NCBI GenBank assembly: GCA_037176725.1
Contig: JAZBRS010000026.1
Span: 156,763,501 to 156,827,500, forward strand
DNA length: 64,000 nt
DNA from: Posidonia oceanica
Lineage: Eukaryota; Streptophyta; Magnoliopsida; Alismatales; Posidoniaceae
Direction: 5' to 3'
Positions 44,801-55,870 of the stretch are shown one piece after another. The notes beneath the pieces were generated by a model that worked only from the letters and a program-made list of their open reading frames with translations, ran no database searches and was not told the DNA's origin. The translations under genes were made by a program, and so were the position numbers. How positions within the stretch are numbered: position 1 is the stretch's first letter; each line of letters opens with the position of its first letter.

Positions 44801-47036
44801 TTTATTTGCAAATCAGTCCTCTGTCCAGTTGTTAAATTCATTTAATTTCATATTTTACCATATTGCATTACACTTTTATCCTGTTTTATTTTATTATTGC
44901 TTTTTAGTCCTCTGCATGTTAGAAAAATCATTTAATTGCATACTTTACCATATTAAATTGCATTTTAGCCCTTGCATGTTTTTAAATTGCATTTTAGTCC
45001 TCTGCATGCATGCACAGCATTCATTTAATTGCATACTTTACCATATTAAATTACATTTTAGCCCCTGCATGTTTTTAAAATGTATTTTAGTCCACTGTAT
45101 GCATGCACAGCATTCATTTAATTGCATTTTTCCATATTACATTGCATTTTAGACCCTACATTTCTTTGCATTTGCATTCAGGTCCTTTGTCCATTCAGAT
45201 TCCATTTAATCCCTTTTAAAACCTTATTGCATTATTAAAAAACTCAGAAACTTGTTTTATTTGCATCCAGACCCTCAGGTTTTCAAAAACATTGCATTTA
45301 GGTCCCCAGGTTTTCGAAAACATTGCATTTAAGTCCCTGGTTTTGCATTTGTTTGCATCCAGGTCCCTAACTTTTCAAAATCATTGCATTTAGGCCCCTA
45401 ACTTTTTAAAATCATTGCATATAGGTCCCTAACTTTTCAAAACCATCACATTTAAGTCCTTTTTCTTGCATTTCTGCATGCATTGCATCCATACCTCATT
45501 GCACTTAGCTCCTTAGCACACTTTTAAGCACTTTTAGCTCCCATGTATGTGGGAGGACCTGTTCTGCACACCCCTAGGACCCTTTTACACTTAGATCCCT
45601 TCTCTTCCCCTGGTTCTTGGATCTTCTGCTTTGAGGCCTGTGCAATGCCCGATCGGACCACTGGATCTTTGCAACCAAGCTACCTAGACCACCCTGGTGG
45701 AGTAGACTTCCATGCTGACCAAGTTCACCTCTGATCAGGCCTCAGATCTCCAAGGTAAGTCCTTCTGAACCTCTGCATAGCACTTTGTTGCATATCACTT
45801 GCATTGCATGCATTGTTTTCACCTCGTGTTTTCCATGCATGTAGATTAGGACTTCCTTTTCTTGCCTATCCACTCTACTCCCTCTTTTCACGTACTCTTA
45901 GTGTTTTTGGGTCGAGTTCTCCTTGGATTCATTACTGATCGCGACCTTCTTCCCCTTTTTCCACGATCTGATCGCACCGTGAGCTTTTGGCAGCATGCGA
46001 GACACATCATGGGACGGTTTAGTGGGAAACAGTTACAGGATAGTGGTGAACCCTCTGCTTGCTCTCTTTCCCCCTTGTAGGTTTTCACACCTGCATTGTG
46101 TGGCCCTTAAGCAGTGTTTGTTTTCACATTTACACCGCTTGTCTCTTCTTACTTCTCTTGCTCTTCCCCTTGGCATATTTTTTACATCTGCATTGTGTGG
46201 TTTTCACGATGTTTTACATCTCGCATTTGCATCGCTTGTTTTGCTTTGTTTCTTGCACCGTTTTGCGTGCCTGCTTTGTTTCTTGCACCATTTTACGTGC
46301 CAGCTTTCGTTTCTCGCACCGTTTTGCGTGTTTGACGTTGTTTTCCCTTGCATGTCGCCGCATTGCCTGGTTTTACTGATGTTTTGTTTTATCGCCTGCA
46401 TTTGCATTTAGGGCAGTGATGCTTACTGCCTGGAGTTCTCACGGACCAGGGTTCGCCTGGTTCGGAACACAGACAGCGTTGCTGAGCGCTTAGATAGCAC
46501 GTTTAATCCCTTGCACGCATTTCATCACTTAGAGCACACCTATGAGCATCTAATTAGGCATTCATGGCACTTAGGCATTCAAAGTATGCATTTCCCTACG
46601 TATGCGAGCGTAAGCCTAGAAAGACCGATTCTCGGGTTTGTCGGGGGTGCCTAACACCTTCCCCGCACGTAATAGGAGTCCTTGCCCTTTCTCATGACCC
46701 GCAACGACCATATTGCCCTTATCCTAGGCATGAGTCACATCATTTGCATCCCATTGCATCTCATTTCATTTGCATTGCATTGCATTGCATCTCTTGCTTG
46801 GTTTTGCATGTTTATTCACGCATTTCCCCGATTTTCCTTGTCTCCCGACTTAATAGACACAGTGGGGACTCTGATTTGTCTTATCTTCTTCCTTTTTTTC
46901 CTTTTTTCCCTTTTTTAAGTGTTTTCGAGTTAAGTCTTCCTTCTCGGACACAGCCGCTAATAGTGAACCTGATTCCGATCGGTGCACGCGAGCTTTGGCA
47001 GTGTGCATGGACGATGTGAACACCAGGATTACTACA
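41853..47036 (+). repeat. E3 5' LTR, 5184 bp
   Basis: Starts TGTAGACACCCC and ends ATTACTACA one base before the primer site. In order: AACCCTA-rich U3 (41890-42240), A/T-rich and pyrimidine-rich parts, a GC-rich part (43500-44290), degenerate 'gcattttagtcc' repeats (44400-45480), a 30-bp minisatellite (46236-46340), the hairpin GCAGT..ACTGC block with 'ggagttctcacg' (46411-46480), and 'gggtgcctaacaccttccc' (46646-46664). The last is a sequence I recognise from many plant Tat LTRs. Promoter position not resolved. Confidence 0.9.
44400..45480. repeat. Degenerate 'gcattttagtcc' repeats in E3 LTR
   Basis: Loose AT-rich repeats such as 'ttgcattttagtcctctgcatg' variants (written here by theme) recur about every 40-110 bases, then change to 'cattgcatttaggtccc' units. 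Opposite-strand versions fill the matching parts of E2 and E5. Confidence 0.72.
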
Positions 47037-47037
47037 A

Positions 47038-47055
47038 TGGCGACTCCGCTGGGGG
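47038..47055 (+). other. Primer-binding site, tRNA-Arg
   Basis: TGGCGACTCCGCTGGGGG follows the LTR after a single A. Same site as in E1 (17 of 17 shared bases), complementary to the 3' end of plant tRNA-Arg. Confidence 0.9.
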
Positions 47056-48366
47056 TACTAGACTCTGGCTTTCGCTTTTGGCTTTTGCTCGCTTGCATTT
47101 TGTGTCTTTGTCTGCCTCTGTGTTTTGTTTGCTTGTTTGCTTGCTCCTTTGTGCCAACTCCTAGTGAGTTGCTTTGTAGCAACTCTGCTTAGGTTTTGCA
47201 CCTGCTTCACCTTGGCATGCTTTGTTGTTTGCTCTGCTTTGCCTACTTTGGCTCTCTTGCTTGTTTACTTGCTTTATCCTTTGCTCTGTTCCTATTTGCT
47301 TTACTGCTTACCTGTCTTTACTTTCTTTACCTGTTGGCTTATTACTGTTTTATTTCTCGCATAATGCATGCCTACATACTTGTTTGGCAACAATACATGC
47401 CTCTTGAGTGATGAATGCTTCCTTTACACACTTGCTATGCCACTACACACGCACATGCCCTGTATATATGCCTTTTGACATGATGAATGCTTTTCCTTCA
47501 CTATCATGCTTACAAACACCTACACATGCCATGCACTTGTCTTTTGTGGTGATGTATGTTGTTTGCTTGCCATATCTGGTTGATTTTCTTCCCTTTTGCA
47601 CGTGCCATGTCTAGGATAGTAGAGACTGATTGCTTTCCCTATGGCTAACTAAAAATGGCAAGTAAAAAGAAGTTCTAGGAGCAACTAGAGACCTCAACAA
47701 ACTTGCACCCCATTTGAGTTAATAAAACACGCAAGATAAAAAACTCTAATCATTTGCATAAGCATCATATAAGGCATGCATCCTCTTATCTGAGTCCACC
47801 TATTAGTCTGCAAAGGATGGTTCCGACCTCTTGTTCCATTGCTTTTGGCGAGGCCCAAGTCAGTCGGTCTGTCCCCCTTTGTCCAAGGGTCGTGTCGGTG
47901 CTAGTGGAGGGTACTACCCACGCTTTGGCAGGGTCAGGGCCACCAACGCACCATCCTGTTATTACCTGAGCTTTGGCTAGGATTTGGACAGGGGACCTAT
48001 TTTTTCTGACCTGAGTCGGTGACCCGTACACCTGTGAGTACCCGAAGTAGGCTACCTACTAGGATACACTAGATTGGTGAGGGAGAGCATGCTAGAAAGC
48101 ATACATATCATTCATGCCATTAACTTAACACATTTGCATCTTTCTTTCAGTTTCTAATCCCTGTTTGTTTCTGTTTGTGTTAACAGTGATCGGTAAGCGA
48201 GTTCCCTTGCTGGAGCTTGAGTACTGTCCCCTACTGACACCCCTGTTGCGACCTTTGTTCGTGACCCTTCCCTTCTGAGTTATCTGCCTTTGCGACGATA
48301 GCTCCTACTAGGACTCGTCCTCTTCTTCCTTGTCACAGCTCTATCCTTACGCACTCTCGGTCAGCA
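47056..48366 (+). other. E3 leader between primer site and gag
   Basis: About 1.3 kb without a supported ORF, rich in 'cttgcttgtttgctt' type sequence at first. The part from about 47620 ('ggcaagtaaaaag...ctaggagcaac') to 48110 matches the E1 leader in order. Confidence 0.75.
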
Positions 48367-49890
48367 ATGGCCCAGTACGTTAGTGAGCCTCTTCTTACTC
48401 TTGTCACGGAGGGAGTTTCCGCTTCGGCCCCTCCAGTTGCCCCTTCAGTTCCCTTTGTGCCTCCTGTGACGCTAGGGTTTCCCCTCCTGACGCCTCTAGT
48501 ATCTCAGTTCGTCCTAGGGCATTGGCAAACATCTGCCCCTCTGGATCCGGTCGCTGAGTCCATCTTGGTGACCGTCACTTGCATTCCAGAGACGCCTTTG
48601 ACCCCTCCTTCTCAGGGATACATCACCATTGATGCCCCTTTTGCCGTTGCTGCGACTCTGGTTGTAGGACCTATTTCTCCCGGACAGTCTGTGTCCGTGC
48701 CACTTGCTTCTCATCCCTCGCTGGCACTGCACTTCAGCGTTCTCGCTGACGAGACGCCTAAGGCACAGTACCAGCACCTGATGGAGCTCGCCCAGAGACT
48801 GCAGGGTATGGCTCTATCGGTCCGTCCCTCCTTCATTCCTACCGCTCCTGAGGTTCCCTTGCAGCCAGTTCCTGCATATCATGCATTTGCCACTACACCT
48901 CTACCTAGACCATCGTCTCAATTGCTCACGGTTCCGACGATGGGGGCCCGATTGCCGCCTCCCACAGCACAACACATAGCACAGCATCCACCTCTGCCCC
49001 CTGGTGGTCAGTCCTTCGGGCTGGTTGGAGCACAGTACCCCACTGGCTCGCTGTCTGGCACCCTGTCTGGGCAGCAACTAATACTCCAGCACACTACACC
49101 TTCCACTGCACAGCATGTCATTTACCCTCCTCCCTTGCATCAGGTCCAGAATCCTGCATACATTCCAGCATACACTGTTCCAGTGCACGGATATGCCGGC
49201 CATCCCGTTGCTCCACCAGGCGACGCTATGGTAGATCTGGAGGAGCACTTAGGTGCGACCCACTCGGCGTATGTGCTTGCTACCCCTGCCGATCCCTCTC
49301 TCGCGGCAGCAAATCCAGTCCCCATCAATAACAAGATGGACGTCTTGGAGAAGGCACTACGACTAGTGCAGGGTACTGAGCACCAGACCTACCAGTTCTG
49401 GGACCTCTATTGCTTTCCAGAGGCGGTACTCCCTCCGAAGTTTAAAATCCCAGACTTCGACAAATACAATGGTAGGGGCTGTCCCATAGCACATCTGAAG
49501 GCGTATTGCGGTGATCTCGCTCAGCTCCAGGCTAACGAGAGGTTGCTGATCCACCTGTTCCAGAAGAGCTTGACCGGGCCGGCACTCAAGTGGTTCACCT
49601 TACTTGATATGTCAGCCATCAAGACTTGGAACGTCCTCAGTCAGGCGTTCCTGGAACAATATTCCTTCAACCTGGACCTGGTCCCAAAGCACGCGGACCT
49701 GGTCGCAACCAAGCAGAATCCCAGCGAGCCGTTCGGGGAGTACGTCAGCCGCTGGTGCACCCTTGCTTCACAAGTCCGAGATAGACCCTCTGACGAGGAG
49801 TCTATTGAGATCGTTATCAAGGGGGCGCAGCCATCTCTTGGGGCTCTGCTTAGCATTCAACCTGTCACTACTTTTGCAGCACTAATCTGA
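48367..49890 (+). CDS. E3 gag, open 507 codons
   Basis: Start ATG at 48367 (MAQYVSEPLL), matching the internal Met of E1 gag; the frame is open upstream without a better ATG. The first 300 residues are Pro/Ala/Thr-rich. The retrotransposon gag domain follows: 'FDKYNGRGCPIAHLKAYCGD', 'GPALKWFTLLDMSAIKTWN', 'NPSEPFGEYVSRWCTLA'. It ends at TGA (49888-49890), where E2 has Arg, and the same frame continues to UAG at 50161. This is the best preserved gag of the E1-E3 family. It would form the particle shell. Confidence 0.9.
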   Translation: MAQYVSEPLLTLVTEGVSASAPPVAPSVPFVPPVTLGFPLLTPLVSQFVLGHWQTSAPLDPVAESILVTVTCIPETPLTPPSQGYITIDAPFAVAATLVVGPISPGQSVSVPLASHPSLALHFSVLADETPKAQYQHLMELAQRLQGMALSVRPSFIPTAPEVPLQPVPAYHAFATTPLPRPSSQLLTVPTMGARLPPPTAQHIAQHPPLPPGGQSFGLVGAQYPTGSLSGTLSGQQLILQHTTPSTAQHVIYPPPLHQVQNPAYIPAYTVPVHGYAGHPVAPPGDAMVDLEEHLGATHSAYVLATPADPSLAAANPVPINNKMDVLEKALRLVQGTEHQTYQFWDLYCFPEAVLPPKFKIPDFDKYNGRGCPIAHLKAYCGDLAQLQANERLLIHLFQKSLTGPALKWFTLLDMSAIKTWNVLSQAFLEQYSFNLDLVPKHADLVATKQNPSEPFGEYVSRWCTLASQVRDRPSDEESIEIVIKGAQPSLGALLSIQPVTTFAALI

Positions 49891-51484
49891 GCTGAAGCTT
49901 GCGTGGAGAGTTCGTTGCAGAGTGGCAACTTCCCTGCTCTCTCTACGTTTGCTAAGCAGGCCACGATCAGCAGTAACAGCGCCAACAGTAGCACCTCCAA
50001 CAACAACAGCGGTAGCAACAACAATCGCCCCAAGAAGGAAGACTCTCCGAAGACCGCTGTTGCATTTGTCGATTCCCCTGCTACGCCTATTCACCTACCG
50101 TCTCGGCTTGCCCTAGCTCAGATGGTGTATGCTCCTACACCTAGGAATCCACCCACACCATAGATCACCACCACCGCTCGACCGGTCTATCCCGCCGCAC
50201 TGGTTCAGCAAGGCTCATACCTGAGGCAAAGACGGCCACCCACTGAGAAGCGGAAGTTCACCCCACTGGTGGAACCGCTAACGGCCATCTTGCCAAAGGT
50301 TGCATCACTCCTGAGATTCCCGGAGGTTTGCCCGCCCCAAATCCCTTGCCGCATTGGTATAAGGCGAACCTCTTTTGCAATTTCCATCGAAGCGTCGGGC
50401 ATTCGACGAACAATTGCTTCACCCTGCAGAATGCTATTCAGGACTTGATCGAATCGGGAACGATTGTGATCGACACTCACAAGGCATCCACTCATGCACC
50501 CACTCATGCATCTGTTCTTTCATCTGTTCCCCTTCATTCCGGCATCGTCTGCCAACCTCTACCGGAGCACTCTTATTCGGGAGGTGCGAGAACCTCAGGA
50601 ATTCACTCTCTTTTCCCTTCTGAGCCTACTACATTCGTGGTAGACCCTTCTGAGCTCATCTCTGATATCTCTGAGCCCTTTCCTGTTGATCTTTATCTTG
50701 CGGCTGTTGCTAGCTTCGAGTCGAGAGTTCACATGATCCGACCGCGTGCCAGGCTAGAGCGCTCCTTCGTGCCCCCTGCTGTGCTTCCTCAGGCTCAACC
50801 CCCTATACACCTCCTAGCTAGGGCCCAGCCTAAATCCCCTGTCCATCTCTTAGGGCGGCCTCAGTAGGATCCCCTGTACACCTTTTAGGCAGACCTCAGC
50901 CAGCCCCTGCTTTCCCTCCCCAACAACCTTACCTCTCTCCCCAGTATCCAATAGGCACCCCTGCAGCCCCTCCTATGCTCGTAGCACGTGCTCCTGTGAT
51001 TATTGATTTAACTCAGGACACCCATCGCATACCATACAGCTACGCTACAGAAATGTGTGCGGAAGTAACGCGATCGGGGAGGGTCTACAGACCCCCAGCA
51101 CCGGCAGTTATGCCAAACCATCCAGAACCCGCTATGCCCCCACCCTCTAGCCAACCCATAATGGACCAGGCCTCTAGCCAACCCGTAGTAGGCCAAACCT
51201 CTGCCCAACCTATAGCAAGCTAGGCCTATAGCCAATCCCCTGTGACTGTCCCTTTAGAGCTTGCCGCCAAAGCCACCCCTCCTACTGCCAAGAAGAACCA
51301 ACCTAAGGCTGACATTACCTCTCAGCTTAAGAAGGTTAGAGCCGACATTTCCATTTGGGACCTGTTACACACCTCTACCGAACACTGCGAAGCTTTTCTT
51401 CGCGTGTTCTAGGCTACCCATGTATCCCAGTCTATTGAGCTTTCAGCTTTGGAAAGCATGGTAGGGATGATTACAAAGCCTTAG
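49891..51484 (+). pseudogene. E3 gag C-terminal part with zinc knuckle
   Basis: 'ESSLQSGNFPALS' and an Asn/Ser-rich stretch lead to 'VYAPTPRNPPTP' and UAG. Frameshifts lie near 50325 and 50900. 'CNFHRSVGHSTNNC' is an intact zinc-knuckle-like motif at about 50370-50412. 'IIDLTQDTHRIPYSYATEMC' and 'ISIWDLLHTSTEHCEAF' are shared with the sister copies. It ends with the UAG at 51482-51484 that all three copies share. Confidence 0.82.
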
Positions 51485-52250
51485 ATCATCTCTTTTACGA
51501 GTGATGAACTGCCTTCGGTGGGGATTAATCACAACCAACCCTTGTGATTTTAATTCGTCACGGTTCAGTTCAAAAACTTTCACATTCCCCTTACACTGGT
51601 TGATAACGGGTCAGGCCTTAATGTCTGCCCCTTGTGTACTGCAACAAAGTTCGGATTCAAAGCCGAGGATATCACACCAGCTATAAAAGGAATGACAACT
51701 TTTGACAATACCCACCATGATGCTCTAGGGATCTTGATTATTCCTCTTGCCAATGGCCCAGTCGTATTCGATGTAGAATTCTATGTCGTCGACTTGAAGC
51801 CAAATTTTAATTTCCTGCTTGGGCACCCTTGGCTCCACAAGCATCAGGTCCTCCCCTCGACCCTCCATCGCATGATAAAGTACCGCTGCAGCGACGATGT
51901 TATTGTCGTCATGGCGGAGAACTTTGAGAAGGAGCGGATCGAGGCCGTCTCCCCCGTCTCTTCGCAAACCATCCCCTTTGACCTTGAAACCTCCGATACT
52001 TTGTATCGTGTTAACCGGTGTGAGCCGGTTAACTTCATTCCTGATCTTGAACGCGTCAACTCTTTGGCCGTTCACAATAACCCCTTTCGAATGGTCGAGA
52101 ATGTCTGTCACAGATGGGGTTACGTTAAGGGCACACCGCTCAGGCGTCACGGCCAGGAGATCACAGAGCCGATCGTACCAGAAGAGCGGAGAAAATCAGA
52201 AGGCCTCGGTTACGAGCCCAAGCCCAACGAAGATGACTGCTTTCAACTGA
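51485..52250 (+). pseudogene. E3 aspartic protease with G-patch-like tail
   Basis: Active site 'LVDNGSGLNV' (Asp at 51602-51604), then 'FLLGHPWLHKHQ'. The open frame 51632-52783 covers most of the domain and continues into the linker. The tail 'HRWGYVKGTPLRRHGQ' plus 'SEGLGYEP' resembles a degraded G-patch. Between the shared UAG and the active site, nine extra bases (TGATTTTAA, about 51543-51551) add two stops not present in E1 or E2. Confidence 0.84.
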
Positions 52251-54100
52251 AGAATCAGAAGATGGTCATCCCCAGGGACCTCACTAACTTCACCAGTGCA
52301 GGTATTCTGGGTTCGATTGATGGTCAAGCCGCGGTGCCGGTAGAAGATTGGGTCTGCATTGTGGACTACTACTCGGATGAGGAGCAGTCTGGCGCAGTAG
52401 AGGCAATCCAAACCTGTGGCAAAGCTCTGATCAGCTCGGAGGCACCTCGATCGATTTGTTTGGCCCTACCCTCAACAGATACAGCAGTCAACTTAGCAGG
52501 CCCTGTGGCAGGACTGACAAGCTTTCACATTTCTGTAGCCACATTAGCATCACAAGCACAAGCAGCAGTAGCAACTCAGAAGTCAAGGACACCCCTTCAG
52601 GCACAGTCAGCCAGTCTAGCTGCGGCCGCAGTCGCATCAGTACAACTGTCACCCTCTCTGGAGGGACGGTCAGCCAATTCAGCCAGCAGCGCGACTCGGC
52701 CCACTTCAGTAGCCGCATCACAGAAAATGCAACTAGCGCCGTCTGCTACACATCTTCCTGCCGCAAAACAGCAATCCTCATGACAGGCCCCCATGGCGTC
52801 AAAGGCCGCACCCTCACTGTCACTACTAGATGCAGAGGTCCAGTTGAGCAACGCAGCCTCCCAACCATTGGGCCCCCAGAAGAGCACCTTTGCCTACCCT
52901 CCAACTGCAGCAGTGATCTTGGTAGCGCACCCATCTGCGGCCCCGCTGACCAATCTGTTTGGATCTCCGATCTTGAAGCCGCCGCAATCAGGCACGCTCG
53001 CGGACCAAACAATACAAGCATCCAGGGCAGTAGTACATCTAGCAGCCGGGCTAGAGCCAGAGGCCCCCGACGCCTACTACGTCGACTCACCCTCGGATGA
53101 GGAGGAAGGAGTGGTGGTAGAAGCCTAGGTCGATGCATGGATGGGAGACTTAGAGCTACTATACTAGGAACAGCTCAAGTCGCTAGTAGAGCACCTGGCA
53201 GAGCGCCAAACTACAGAGAGGAAAGGGAAAGCCGTGGTTACGGACCCTCCCCCGTAGGAAGATCATGCCTCTATCATGGTCTTGGAAGAAGACTCAACAG
53301 CGACGGACTCCCCTAGACCAGATGAGCTCATCACTCTGCAACCACAAGGCGGGTCGAGGTGGTTTATGCAGCACATGCTCCACTCAGGCAATGCAGCGAG
53401 CGATAGTGCCCAGATCAGCCGCCAGTCCAGCATACCCTCCACAAGTACACTAGAAAACGCAGGGGAGGAAGCATTAGCAGCACAAGCAGCAACTGAGCCA
53501 ACAGTCTAGACGGTAACAGAGCTGAAAGCAGCATCAGTAATAGAGTTATCAACAGCCTCAGCAGCAGGGCCATCAGCAGTGTCATTGATAGAATCAGCAG
53601 GGCCATCAGCAGAATCAGCAACAGAGTGCTTAGTAGAGTCAGTCAGGCCAGAGCAGGCAGAAGAAGTTGCTAGGATGGAGGTTGTGCATCGAGGCTACAA
53701 GAACACTCGAGTAAGCGTGACCATCCTGAAGCGTCACTAGGGCCAGGCAGCGGAACATATACACTTTTTCGACATCACAAACCCTACTATTGAGAAAGAG
53801 ATCCTCTTGGAACTTATTACATATGGAGAGGAGGACGATACGGGCGAGGACGAGAATGATGAACCAGTGCCCGAGTTCCAGCCCTATGACGACGATCCAG
53901 AAGGCCCCAACCTTCATGTTGAAGAAGAAACAGAGGTTGTTAATATTGGCACAACTGAGGAAGCCAAAGAGGTCCGTATCAGTGCCCGACTGTCACCCCA
54001 GGCTAGAGCAGAGTTTCTCGCATTCTTGAAGGAGTACATGGATGTCTTCGCCTGGAGCTACGAAGATATGGTCGGCCTTGATGTAGAGATAGTGGTGCAC
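52251..54100 (+). pseudogene. E3 acidic linker between protease and RT
   Basis: Ala/Gln/Ser-rich segment with 'YYVDSPSDEEEG', 'GGSRWFMQHMLH', 'HRGYKNTRVSVTIL' and 'EEETEVVNIGT', all aligned with E1. One reading frame throughout with stops at 52781, 53126, 53164, 53257, 53507 and 53738, mostly UAG. No enzyme motif. Confidence 0.8.
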
Positions 54101-55487
54101 AACTTGCCCTTGAATCTAGATGCCAAGCCAGTAAAGCAGAAACTGAGAAGATGGTGACCACAGTGGCTGCTTATGATCAAAGAAGAGATCATGAAACAGC
54201 ACAAAGTCAACTTCCTGAAGGTCATCCTTTATCCTGAGTGGCTGGCAAACATTGTACCTGTGCCTAAGAAAGATGGCCGAGTCCAGATTTGTATCGACTA
54301 TAGGGACCTGAACAAGGCGAGTCCCAAGGACGATTTCCCATTGCCTCACATTGACGTCCTAGTCGACAATACAGCGGGCCACAAGATGCTCTCCTTCATG
54401 GACGGCTTCTCCAGTTATAACCAGATCAAAATGGCAGAAGAAGACATGGAAAAGACTTCATTTATCACCCCCTAGGGAGTCTTCTGCTACCTAGTTATGC
54501 CGTTTGGGCTGAAGAATGCTGGCGCAACCTATCAGAGGGCCATGACTGCACTTTTCCATGACCTCATGCACCAAGAAGTGGTCTATGTAGATGATATGAT
54601 CGCCAAAACCAAAGAGCCTGAGGATCACCTTGCCTGTTTGAAGAAGCTCTTTAACCATTTGAGAAAGTATAAGCTGCGCCTCAACCCCAACAAGTGTGCA
54701 TTCGGGGTGTCTTCCGACAAACTTCTGGACTACATTGTTAGCCAAAGGGGGATTGAAGTGGACTCGATGAAGGCAAAAGCCATTGTGGACATGCCACCCT
54801 CTAGGACTGAAAAGGAGGTCAGGGGCCTGCTAGGGCGTTTACAATATATCAGTCGCTTCATTGCACAGCTTACGCCCATCTGCGAGCCAATATTCAAGCT
54901 CCTGAAGAAGAATGCACAGATTGATTGGAGTGAGGAGTGCCAGGCTGCATTTGACAAGATCAAGCAGCTGTTGATCAAGCCTCCTGTCTTGGTTCCCCCC
55001 ACACCAAGGAAACCTTTGCTTCTCTACCTTTCTACCACGTAGCATTCCATGGGCGCCATCTTGGTCCAACATGATGAGTTAGGTAGAAAGGAGCGCGCCA
55101 TTTATTACCTGAGCAAGAAATTTAATGAATGCGAAGCCAGGTACAGTACAATAGAGAAGACCTGCCTATCTCTTGTCTGGGCTGCACAGAAATTAAGGCA
55201 TTATATGATGGCATATCCAATTCAGCTCTTGTGCCGACATGATCCTATCAAGTTTCTCTTTCAAAAGCCGGCCATGGTAGGCAAATGTGTTAAGTGGCAG
55301 GTGCTACTGTCTCAGTACGACATCACCTTTGTCACTCAGAAGTCCATGAAGGGCCAAGCTATGGCAGACCATCTTACTGATTTCCCTCTGCCTGAATACC
55401 AGCCACTCCAGACGCAATTCCCAGATGAAGACATTCTCTTTGCAATGGAGGACTCTGAGGAGAAAGACCCTGAAGATCAAGAGCAGT
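54101..55487 (+). pseudogene. E3 reverse transcriptase and first RNase H
   Basis: RT motifs are complete: 'VPKKDGRVQICIDYRDLNKA', 'PLPHIDVLVD', 'SFMDGFSSYNQI', 'PFGLKNAGATYQRAM' and 'YVDD' (one codon before it is missing relative to E1). The linked RNase H has 'YLSTT-HSMGAIL' without the usual catalytic start, and 'AIYYLSKKFNECEARY'. Stops are TGA at 54155 (Arg in E1), UAG at 54473 (Trp) and UAG at 55040 (Gln). No frameshift. Confidence 0.92.
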
Positions 55488-55870
55488 GGCAGTTATACTT
55501 CGATGGTGCTGTGAACAAGAGAGGTCGAGGCATAGGCGCAGTGCTGACAACGCCTCAGGGACAAATGATCCCCTTTGCAAGGAAGTTGACCTTCAAATGC
55601 ACCAATAACGAGGCAGAGTATGAAGCATGCATCCTAGGACTGAATGTTGCCCTCGAGCACGAGGTACAGAAGCTGCTTGTGCACGGCGACGCTATGCTGG
55701 TGATTTCTCAAGTTAATGGCGACTAGAGGACAAAGGATCCAAAGTTATTGCCATATCATGAACACCTGCTGAAGCTGATAGAACAGTTTGCGAGCATCCG
55801 TTTCACATACAAGAACCGAGCAAGGAACGCATATGCAGATACGTTGGCAACCCTGGCATCCTGGCTCAGC
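55488..55870 (+). pseudogene. E3 second RNase H
   Basis: 'WQLYFDGAVNKRGRGIG', 'NNEAEYEACILGL', 'HGDAMLVIS' and 'ARNAYADTLATLAS' keep the acidic residues of the archaeal-type RNase H. UAG at 55724 replaces the Trp of 'NGDW'. Confidence 0.9.
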
